From Rhyacophila brunnea (lineage: Eukaryota; Arthropoda; Insecta; Trichoptera; Rhyacophilidae), in contig JAGYXB010000056.1 in the NCBI GenBank assembly GCA_022495005.1, forward strand, positions 310,001 through 374,000: a stretch of DNA of 64,000 nucleotides, read 5' to 3'. The notes below the pieces were generated by a model. It had not been told where the DNA came from and did no database searches. It saw only the letters and a list, made by a program, of their open reading frames with translations. Shown piece by piece: positions 12,901 through 24,900 of this stretch (position 1 is the first letter of the stretch; every line of letters begins with the position of its first letter). Position numbers and translations under genes: made by a program.

Positions 12901-15900
12901 CTGCTCGACGCGTTCTGTGGGCACTATCGCTTAGGTTATTTAGAATATTTTTCAGTATGATTTTATAAAGATAAAAAATTTTTTAGTCAAGCACGCCACT
13001 GTTCAAAGAAAATATTAATTGGTCTTCGTATTAGTGTTACTTAAGTGTTTGCTTTGAAATTTGATACTTTTCATAACATGGTGAACACCAAATCTCATAA
13101 AATCAATTAGGGACCCCGATAAATTTCATTATCTCAGACCATAAAAAATCCATAAAATAAATAATTGCGTAATATAATAATATTTTCGAGCATTTTACAA
13201 GGGCCTTCATTCACAAAACCACTTAAATGTTTTCAATGTCTTAAGTACTGTGAAAAATTTTATAATTTACGACTTGTTATAACATAACTTATTTATAACA
13301 AATACAGTTCAAGTTTAAGGGCAGTGCCGCCGGCTCCGATCGGTGACATTATATTTAACTGCCGTATTGACATGTTTATCTATTTAAAAAATATTATGAA
13401 TATAGTCATCACTTGTTTTCATCTACCTTGACCTAATTTTTACGTTTTCGTGGAATTGGCACATGGGGTCAATTCTATATTATATACTATGCAGCGAAAC
13501 TGTTAATGGACAGTATTAATTTAGTAAGAAAACGGTAATATTTATAAAGGTATTGATTTTATATACAATAAATTTAAACATGCCACAAAATTATATTTAC
13601 ATCAATCATCAGTATAATAATTAATTACTATGATATTATTAAAATATATACTTTAATTTTATTTAGATTTAGCGACATTGTCATTCACAATTAGGTATAT
13701 TAATTTATGTTGTGAACGTCTTAAATTAATAATTTGTAATATTCACTACATACAATAAATAAAATTTGAGTACTGAGTTATTAGTCTATATTTTCACAAT
13801 AACTTAATATTTATAATGCTCTCTAAAATTTTAACATTTATATTATATTGTATAAAATAATATGTTTACATAAATAAGTATAACTTTGTTTTACTCTCGT
13901 AAAAATAAATAAAATATAATATTTGCGATCTCCGCGTACATAATATTATTATATTTTTAATAATAAATGAATTTGTATTTTATAACAAGCAACACCAGCC
14001 GTAGTTGTATCGCGCGGTATATTCTACTTTACGTTACCGACATCTAATGTCACTCGAGAACTTTTGGCTAGTTGAAATTCCAACAGTTTTACAAAAACAC
14101 GGGAGTGGGGGGTCGCTGGCAGTTTGAACATGCCACACATCTGACAGGTCGAAAAGTGTCCGTCTATGGGCGCAGCAGATTATCTACCAAAGATAACTGT
14201 ATGGCCGCCATTACGTATTAACTGGCATGTTCAACCTCTTACGAAAACTGTCCGTCTGTGGCCGCCTAATGCCTAACATGAGTTGGATTTACATATTATT
14301 AATCGGAAAAAAATAATAAAATAATTACATAATAGTAATCGTAATATAAAAAATACCTGGTAAGAGTTATGATGGTGATTATTGGCAGGCTGTTGTCCAG
14401 ATTGGCTGTCCATAGTACTAATGAGGTTCATGAGCTCAGAGTTCTCTTGCGTGTACGACTCGGGCACGATGTCCATCACCTCGTCCAAGATCTCCGAAAG
14501 GAGGTTGTCCGAAGTGGCGTCCCCCATATACGCTACGCCTCCAGACCTGATTGTGCAAGCAAATCATAATATTATATCAAAAACAATTTCTATAATAATT
14601 AACATAAGTATTATATTAAAAAGAGTAATCTCCAACATCTCAGAAACATACCCATTAGAAAAATATTTGTACCGAATAGTAATTGAACACTGCAATGGGT
14701 ATACATATAGATCAAGCCATCTTTTTGTAAAAATGAAATACAGTAAAACCTCGTTAATAAGAACACAAATAATTCGAAATTCGCCGTAATTCGAAATTTT
14801 CGCGAAAAAAAAGTCCCTTGAACATTATTTTCATATATACCATACCTTTAATTCGAATTTCGTAATTCGAAATTATTTCCTTAGAGTCCTGGCATATAAA
14901 AATATTCTATAAATCGTAATAAAGTACACTATTTCATGAGTCAGTCATTGAAAATTGTGACGGATTTTTCTTAAAACATCATAAATTACTTATTTTAACA
15001 AGGTAATAAAAATAATCCTGACATTTTATGACCCATTAGCACACACGGAACCGGAAATTTGGTAGGCACATCTATGATCGTAAACGATATACCTATTAAT
15101 TGTCACTACCCATACATTTCTTTTGTACTTCCTATGCTGAAGTTGTGTTATTGTCGTCTAAGAAGTGTCTGTGTGACATATTGACAACATCAAATTATTC
15201 TGGATATCGGTTAATATTTCAATGCATAGATTAGTAGACTAATGAAAACAAATTTTGTACCTATAGTCAGTCTGCGAATGAGGGGCGGCGGGGGCACTGC
15301 GAATAGATCCCATCAACATCTGCTGCAGCGAACTGGGCGCCATGGAAGTGGCCACACCCTCCTGGCCCACCGTCCCGTTGCCCCGATTGCTTCCACCATT
15401 GTTCGAATTGTTCGCTTCGTAGTTCTGCCCACCCTTGTTGCTGCAATTTCAAAAACCAATCAATCAGAGGATGGCAGTATGAGGATTCGAATGGAATATG
15501 AGAAAATTTTATGAAACAAAATTATTCATTTTTAAATTGATAAAATCACCATGAGAACATGAGAAGCGATTATTTTTGAAATATAAATAATAAAATAAGT
15601 AAGAAATTATTTATACAGAAAGTAGTAACAAAGATTATTGAATGTTACAGGATAAAATACATAACGGTACGGGAAAAAAACTGAGGCCTGTGATTTTGTG
15701 AGTACTTTGCGTCTAAGTATTTCTATTCTCCTAATGAAGACATTTCAAACATATGACATCACCATTCAGGCAAAAGTTACTACATTCACATCAGCAAAAA
15801 ATAGTTTTAAGGTACTTGAACTAAAGGTGTTGGCATGTTTGCTCTCTGGTTATGTTCTGTATTTTGTCTCATTTGGTGACCTTGGCGCATTTAAAGAATA

Positions 15901-18900
15901 TTTTTTCTGAATGTCTTCTTTACAAAAACTGATAATATGTTTACAGTTGTTCAATATTTATGATAAATGACATTTTGATGTTTCATGAGTGAAGGAACGG
16001 TTGTTTTAACGTAATATTTCATATTCCATCCTGTTGTATTTTTCAAATTAGAACAACGGGTCCATTTTTATATAACCCATAAACTCGTAATTGCAAAAAA
16101 ATATAAGTAAAATAAAATTTAATATGTTGGCATTTGTTTGTGGATATCATTTTAACTTATTGGTTACAAAAACCAATTTAATGTGATCAAGTTTTTAAAC
16201 ATTTTTCTTATTTACTTTTGACGAACTTTTCAAATTACAAATCATTACATACATCATATTGTGTAATATAACTTATAGAATATTTATATAATCTTTTGTA
16301 AGATTTTGACCATATGTGAACTTTTTTTTTTTTTAGAAAGACATTTTTAACTGAAAACTTATATTTCTGGCGATAGTAATGTTTGTCGGAATGGCGGCAA
16401 CATGATTAGGGTATTTAACATGGAAAATTATGAGGTCATTAACAATTGAATATAAAAAGGTTTTGAGTTAGAGCATATGCAAGGTAAACAGTGAATCGGT
16501 AAAAAATATACAAACTTGTTGAGTATGTGGGCGAGAGCCTGCTGCTGCTGGTAGGGATGCTGATGGCGAGCTGCCAGGGGGTGAGGGTGCGGGTGGGGAT
16601 GGGGCTGGGGGGAGTGGTGGGGTGGCTGGCGATGAAAGGGACGGGAGAGGTGCGGGTTGTTGGGTGGTGGCAGGGGCGTGGTCGGGGCCGACGGCTGCTT
16701 GGCCAGCAGGGACGCCAGCATCTGGTTTTTCTCCCAGAGCGTGCTGCGAGGCGCGGTGGTGTTCACCGAGCCCAGAGGGAGACCTCCCTGAATGCCTGCA
16801 CCGCTCGATGACACCTGAGCCAAACGAAAATAAGCAATAATCGATTATTCAAATACACAATCAAATAATATTGTCCAAAACTGAAATGTATTGTCACAAA
16901 ATAATGTATGTACAAAATTGACTATGTGACTGATTTAATTGAATTTTGCTTAGGTGGTTTCGCCGTAGACTAGTAAGGTTTGCAGACCCGCTCAATATCC
17001 AGGGTTTTTGTCAACTAATTTGTTGGGTAAAATTTAACTGATTTTAAGATTTCTTGAGAAATCAACATTATAATGATATTACCTTCCGTCATTTTTTAGA
17101 ACCAAAATTTTTTTTATTGATAAATTTTTACAAGCCAAAATTTAAGAAAACAACATATCTTTATAAATTGAAAGTCGAGACCTCTTTATTTAGCTGTTCC
17201 AAAATAATATTTAACCTGAATGTTTTAGAAATTCTGTTGAGAATGAAAGTTGAAGTTTTTACCAAGAAATCAATTTTTTGAGAAATTCCGGTTGCTGTCG
17301 GCAGCTTAGCCCAATGATAATTTGCTGTTTTTTCGAGAATCTCGTTAATGATATCTTAAGAAATGAGAATTCTCGAAATTTTGCAAAATTTATTTATCTA
17401 GTTTCAAGGCCTTCTGATTATATCTTGAGAATTCTCGAGACAAGATTTCTCCATCACAACCTCTAATCCTGATATTCCTGGATTGAAAAAATATTAATCC
17501 TGTAAATTTATTCTACGATTGCTATTCCTTCTAGACAATTGGTCACTGACACAAACATTCGAGTAACGCAGATATTTATAATCATATTATAAACTAATTT
17601 TATTATGTCATACTTAACTACCGTCCCTCACAGTCTGGCTCTAAATGAAATAAAATAAAAGATTAGGATACTAACCTGGTCAGTGGAATGCGGCCTCTTC
17701 AAAGATTGTTCGTCCTGCATGAGTTTCCTCTTGAGGGCGGACTGTTGCCCGCCACAGCCGAGCAGCTGAAGGAGCTCTTCGTTGCTATTCGCCGTGGACT
17801 CGACTGAGCTCATCTGCGAAATGGTGGACGAAGTGGAAGGTGCACTGGTGGAAATGCTGTTGGGAGTGGACGCGTTGCTCTGATTGCTCTGATTGCTGTT
17901 GCCCTCTTTCAAGAGCTGGCTGAGCAATTCGCTTCGGGCTCGCACCCCTCGCTGCTCGGGATCTTCCTCGTCAGATTTTTCATTCAGCAGCTGCAGCCAA
18001 TGGAAGATCGCAATTAAAATTAAAACAAGCAATAATGGCATATTATGATTAATTTGTTCTAATAATTGTATCATCACCCGTAATTGAACAGAATTTTCGA
18101 ATATCTAATTTGATTGTGATGAAACCATCTAATTCTTATTGAAAGCCCAACATAATATTATGTACCTATATTCCTTTTGGTCCCGACTAGATATTAAAAA
18201 AACTATATTAAATGTTCAAAATAATATTATCATTTTCTCATGGAGAAGAAATAATTATATTTGAATACTACTAAGATTTGAAGAATGTAAGTGCACACGT
18301 ATAAAGACCACATTTTGGATTAGTTCTAATAATTATATTTGTTATTAGTGATTAGTTCTAACAATAATACTGTTCATTCTAGTCACATAAGTTATTTTAG
18401 TTGGGCCGGTATATAAGGAGTTTATAAAATTGACAACAAATCAGTTTTATGTTTAAGTTACCAATTTTTCTCAATTCTATTATTGTAATATGGGTGGTAA
18501 TTGTTATATAACAAATTATAATTTCATCTTCTACAATCAACAATTTTATCAGTTAATTTCTTGCTGTCTTCCATTTTGAAATGAGCTGTCATAACGGTGT
18601 GACCCAGTGGTGCCATCTTTCAGTAGATCTTGGATTAAAAGGCCACTGATATAATTTTTATCAATGTTGATTTTTATACATTTCCGTCCATCTACTGAAT
18701 TATGAAAATTAATACTTATCGCTATAAAAGATATTTATCAAAGATTGCTTATGAAAAATACAGACCTTGGGTAAGATTCTGGTTTTGATACTTTCGAAAA
18801 TCAGAATATTACACAACACACACAATGACAAAATGTATTGGAGAAATCCTACACTTCGGGCAAATAAGAATGAAAAGAAGTCTCACCCTGAGAAGCATGT

Positions 18901-21900
18901 TGTTCCCCTGCGGCCGCTGATGAAGATGCGGCGGAGGCGCTGGCGGTCCGTCACTTCCCCCTTTTCCTCCGGGAACCCCCGCCCTCTGCGCCTCTTCCTC
19001 ATCCTCTTGGTTGAGCAATCCTTTCAGGATGAGATTGTTCCCGGAAGGGGTGGCGGGCGCCATTCCTGAAACGGGGGTGAGGGGAGTCAAGGGAGGGAGA
19101 GGATTACTACTGTTCTGGCCGCTCCCCGAATGGTGCATCTCGGATGTACTGTGAGAGGAGGGATTGGAAACAGGGGTGGGGGTGGTGGCGGGTGACTCTC
19201 TCTTGCTGAGCAGGTTGCGCAGACGGGCGGAGTCAGGCTCAGGAGCAGGGGGCGTAGGGGCAGGTGGAGGAGGGGCAGGCGTCCGAGGGGCTGTCGGGGT
19301 ATGGGGCGTCCGTGGGGTCGGTGGTCCCGATCCACCCTCGTGGGGTCGGACGGGAGGCTCCTCCACGGGCAGGGGACTAAGGGAGAACGAAGTGAAAGCG
19401 GGGGGAGGGGATCGACAATCACCCCACGTGCTCTGCGGAAAGTAGTCCATGTCAAAGTTGTCCGTGTTCCCGAAAGCGAAGGAGGGTTCCGAAGCAGGAG
19501 ACGGGGGGTACTGCCCGTTTCGAGTGACCCCACCCCCGTTGGCGATAGTGGAAGTCATCAGTGGGCCGCCCATCGGGGGACCTCCAACGTTCCCAGACTC
19601 CAGCATGTTCGCCTCGCTTTCCCTAGAATACAACATTCTTTTAATTCTGGTAATTTTTAAATAAAATATAATATAACACATATTATGTGAAATAGGAGGG
19701 CGGTATCAATCGCAGAAAATAGTTTCATTGTCCATTAATATAATACATATGATAGTGGCAAAGGGTGACTTTTGGAAAGAGGTAGGCTGAGGAGTAACCA
19801 CGCTTGTCAGATATATTTACGGGAAATAAGAAGATAACCCAATATTACTACTACTGACGAATAGGTACACTAAATCGATGAAATTTCGAAAGCTCAATTA
19901 GTTTGATATAATCAGTTTATAAATAAGCAATTAGTTTGAATTATGTATTTACCTAAACATTTATAAACGTAACATACGTTCAAAATATATTACCAATCAT
20001 CCTTGAAAATATCCCTTTTTGTGTATAATATGTTCCATAACAATTTATAATTTAACCTGTAAAACTAGACATTTTAAAATACTTCTATATTTAAAACACA
20101 GACTTAACTATAAATAACTGATAAATAAAAATCGCGAGATAAATTAATTTATATTTTTAACAACAATCGATATTTATACGTGATTGAATCCCATAGAAAT
20201 TATTTTTTAAATTATTTTATTAATAATTATTTTGAATAAATGTGCTCTAGCGGATGTAAGCGCTAACTAAGCAACCTATGATTTCGCAATAAAAGGCCAG
20301 ACAGTGATCGGCGCCACGAGACTTAAGTCATACAAAACAGGTCTGGAAAAGGGATCAAATTAATTCAAAATATAATTGAATCCAGACGGCGCTAATTATG
20401 GTTATTGGTTATATATAAACCTTACTAAATAAAATAAAACTTCTAAATTCTGACGATAGATGGCTCTCAATTGGCTTGGATTTTTCGATGATGATGAGTG
20501 CAAGCTTATAACTCACGAAAGTATCGTAAAGGTGGTGATGATGAAGTCCTGGTCGTGCGTGGACGGGTTGGCCCGAAATATCCTCGAGTTGGGTAGCGTA
20601 TTGAGGTAGGAGTGGGCGGAGTCGGCAGCCAGTCGCAGGCGCGTGGGGGGTCCTGCCAAGGGCGCCGAAGTGGTGGCGGTGGCCCTCATGTGCTCTTCAA
20701 AGCGAGAGAAGTCAGCCGGCTGGACCAGCTCCTGCACGCGCCGACCGTCTACACTTGATCCCCCTCTGTTACCAGGGAAACGACCTTCCGAAGCTGCAAA
20801 TCGTTTATAACATTTCTTACAATAAATGAACTGCACTGAGATAAGCAAATTAATAGTATGATTTGGAGATAAGCCAGAGTATTTGAGCAAAAACATTTAT
20901 TTTATTCTTGTAAATGAAGAATTCTTCAGTGACAGATTTGAAGGGGTATGCGAATTTTTTTTATAATAATATTTCATCTTAGTCGATTCACCTGGTATTG
21001 CTAACTATACTACAATTGTGTCGCTAAATTTCAAAACCAGCTATAACACTGAAATAATTAAGATATATATATCGTTGGATTCGTTATTAAAATCTCTACA
21101 TGAAAATTTTATTGCGTCTTTCAAAATCCGCTACGATTAACTGTAATTTAATAAAACAAAATCAATGTGTCTATCAAATCCCGCTATAACACTACTGAAA
21201 CATTCAAAAACATTTTATTGATTTTCTCAACATAATGGAAAAGTGTTATTGCGGGTTTTGAAACTCAGCAACACAATTATAGTATTTGTACAATAATTTT
21301 AGTCTGTGATATATAGATAGAAATATACCATCATTTTCTCGGCACATCTCGGAAATATGAACCTCACCATGACAATAATAAAGAATTAAAGGAATTGTAA
21401 TCCAGACAAAAGCAAGAATAATTGTCATTAAATGGAAATGTTAATTACGATAAATACATTGTCCATTCTGTTCTAAATTTCTACATAACAATTTAGTAAT
21501 CTCTATACAGTGTAAATCGATTATACTTGACAAACGGAATTGAGCAAGTTAAAAACGATTTACTATAATTTGATAACATTCTGTTTTAGGGTAGAAATAC
21601 TAACACAAGATTTTCCCCCGGAGGTCCAATTTGAAGGTGACTTGGTGCAGGGGCCTCTGAGAGTGGGCGTCGAGAGGCTGCGGAGAGCGGCCGCAGTCGT
21701 CCTCCCGCCGGATGACACACAGCACGGAGGAGGTCAGTTCTCCCTCGCGGACGAGTGCTGCGCTGATAAGCACATCCTCGTAGCGGCCCTGGCCCTGGTC
21801 GCCTCCGTCGGCCGGCTTCACCAACAGGCGGGACCTTATGGCGCGCAGGCGGCGATCGGGAGGGCTGTCGGCGCGCGGCCAGCCAGGTGACGAGCCGCTC

Positions 21901-24900
21901 TGCAGAATGGGCACCAGCTTGTGGTGGTCGCCATGGTGCAGGTAGTTGTAGATGCTCTGGCGGTACAGATCCGTCCGCTCCCACCGCACTATGTCTTTGA
22001 TGTTTTCCGTCACGCACTCAATGTCTCCGTCGCAGTTTATCTCCAACAGTACCCAGCCCAGAGAGTTCGTGTAGTGCTTAAGTGCCTGAAAAGCAATGTC
22101 ACATTAATCTATTTGATTATGCGTAACAGGTATTCTTGTAATACAAACTGGGATGACCGATGTACTCAGAATGGGTCAATTGCTATATAAAATGCATCTT
22201 AATTCTGAATGACTCAATCTGAGGTATATTGAAAATGAGTAAAGATTTGTATTAAATTTTCTTGTTGTGTTTTGAAAACCTTAATATCCCTAATTAATTT
22301 CATACCTCCATTGAAAATTGTAGTTTTTTATGAATTCTGAAAGTAAGCGATGCAACTTAAATTATTCAACAAATTGATGAGAAAAGGATATAAGTAGTTA
22401 TTATGATCATAAAAAAAACATTTGCTGTTTTTGTAATTTCAAAATATTTCGCAATTTTAGGTCACAAAGAGGCATATTATGTATTGTGAAATGTACAAAA
22501 CTAATAAAAATTAATAGAAAATTGTTACAAGCCATTGTTCAACACCATTAAAATCATCAGCATAGTCATGCCGAACATAATATTTTCAACATAAATTTAA
22601 CATTGTGAATACTTGTTGCTAATAAAAATATCTTAACAAAAAGAATCCTTGAAAACTAAAAGACAAATACATTGAGACTTTATTTTATTATTGAGTACAT
22701 TCATTATCTTGATTGAATCACTATTTCATTATTAATTATAAAAAAACAAACTTGTCTGAATGTTATACAGTTGTCAGGTATTGAAACAATCAAAGTCCCA
22801 GGGGATAATTTATTTACTTGTGGACAATTAAAAACAAACATTCTGGCCAGGCCAATGTGAGGAATCGTGAAATGATAACTTGTCCATTATTGTGTATGAA
22901 AACGAACCAAATCCATATCATTAAATATGTTATCCACTATAAATGGAGTTAACCAACATTTCAAAGTGGAAATAATATATTGTGTTAATTAAAATAAACC
23001 ACAATACTATATAATACATATTGCAGTGTTCTTTCAGTCATCGGCTGAATAGATCTTCCAGAGTAGCGGTGAATGATTTGAGTGAGATTGTGTCACCATG
23101 CCAGACACCACCCTTGCTAATAAGAATGTTGCAAGACGGCTTATGAAGCTTTACACTGGCTGTTTCACCATTGTATGTTATTCGGGATGTCTATATAGCA
23201 AAAACTCTCAAATCGAGCGAGTCAACAACTACGTCTATCTTGGGCATCAAATGTCAATTGACGGTGGTATGTACCTATGAAGAGATTGCTCGCAGAACCA
23301 AACTGGCATGGAGTGCATTTAAGCGCCTGAATAGTATCTTCAAAAGTGACCTCCCATTGTATCTTAAGCGTAAAGTGTTCAACTAATATGTCCTGCCAAC
23401 GCTCACATATGCATATAAACCATGGATTCTTAATTTAAGATAAATCCAAATATTATTAAAATGGACAATCACTGTTTCTCGAAAATTCTTGATCGCAAGC
23501 TCAATACTTATACCTAGTAACGCTCCCCTTATATTATGTACATATTGTACATGCACAATAGCACTGTTCGACTAGAAAAATAAAAGTAGGGTAAGTAAAA
23601 ATTATGGCGCATATCACATTTGGACGATGTATCGACAAAAAAATGTATGAATGCACCTAAAACTCGTAAAAATGCATGACAGTTTCACTTCTGCCTTATA
23701 TGCTCGGCACATGCATTCCTCTTTTGTTTTGTTTATTACACATCATTATCATTACAGGGGAGAGAAACTCACTCGTAAGTTGAATTTAAAGTCTAAGTTG
23801 TGGTCAGATAGTGTAGTATGCATACTTCAACTAAAGCGGTGATCTCGGAGTGATGCGCAGGATGCGTGGAAGAGACGTCCCCGTGTTGGAGAGGGGGTGC
23901 GTGGGTTCGGTGTTGGCAGTTGCGGGCGCAGGCGGGAGGGCAGTGGGTGCAGCAGGCGACGGCTCCAAGTCTCCGCCTTTCCAGCACTCGCCTGATCTGC
24001 GACGCGGCTTCCTGGACGATGCCGTTCTTGTCGGGCTGCCTTACGTCCGACAGGCATGCACCTAACAGCTCCTCCAATTGGTTGATGGTTTCGTTTTCCA
24101 GCTCTCGCCGCCGCTTCTCATTGTTACATTTGTTTCTGAAAATGAGAAATGTTTAAATGCTTTAAACAGCAGTTTTTTTCTCCACAGAATTGGAAAGAAT
24201 GGCTGAACAACGGATCCTCACCGAGAAGAGGCGATATGCCTGGATACAGTTATAAAAGACATGTATCTTGTAAGGCCTGTACTCACATACACGTCAGAAA
24301 CGTGAACATTAACGAATGAAAGCAGATAACATAACGCAAGTGTTTGCAAAAAATAATATTGAAAACTAAAATTGAAAATAAAACCCGAATATTAATGAAA
24401 AAATGGTTTGTTTATGAAATCTAACCAATTAAAAATATTGTTTTACGAATAAATAAAATAGACAAGAGTCACAATTTACCCATACCATAGTCAGTGTAAT
24501 TCCACAGAGTACAAATTTTATAATAGTAGCAAAATGAAGAAAATAATCTTTCAATCAAAGTGGAATTAAAATGCCTTTTCTTTTCTTAGGAGCAAAAATC
24601 ATTATGAAAAGATCGCAAGCAAAGTGAGAAGAGCAAAAAATAGAACTCCACTCTCAATATTAATAATAATTTATTGGTTTATTTGTCCATTGGATCCCTC
24701 TCACGTGAGGTCTGCAAAAACAATTATAAATGCTTTGAAGAATGAAAAAAAACGCAGCGTCGCCAAATACGAAAACTCATTCTGCATCAAAGCTAAAAAG
24801 TTTTCAGAATGTAATTAAGGCGAGGAGACGTCTATAATGTATGTATGTAGGTACTGCACTCCTAGATACATTTTTAACCATGTGTAGGTAGGTGCAGAGC

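Larger units (their letters stand above)
11627..14266. mobile_element. 2.6 kb segment bounded by 44-bp inverted repeats and TA
   Basis: Left end GGCGGCCACAGACGGACAG (11627) and right end CTGTCCGTCTGTGGCCGCC (ending 14266) are exact inverses, and about 44 bases pair with few mismatches. TA lies immediately outside both. No transposase frame was found inside, so it is either a non-autonomous element or two separate copies of one MITE in opposite orientation: 14126-14137 and 14223-14234 also form a 12-base inverted repeat, and 11661-11795 contains an internal stem built on ACAGACAATAACTG. Confidence 0.55.
11414..14356 (-). other. tai intron between exons 10 and 9
   Basis: About 2.9 kb, almost filled by the 11627-14266 inverted-repeat-bounded segment. 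It has unusual CpG-rich patches at 12050-12135, 12340-12640 and 12840-12920 inside otherwise AT-rich DNA. Confidence 0.55.

Noticed and set aside
15267..15452. 61-codon minus-strand ORF reading QQQGWAELRSEQFEQWW..
   Set aside because: It shares the exon 8 acceptor but stops before the donor. The +1 frame continues into exon 9 in phase.
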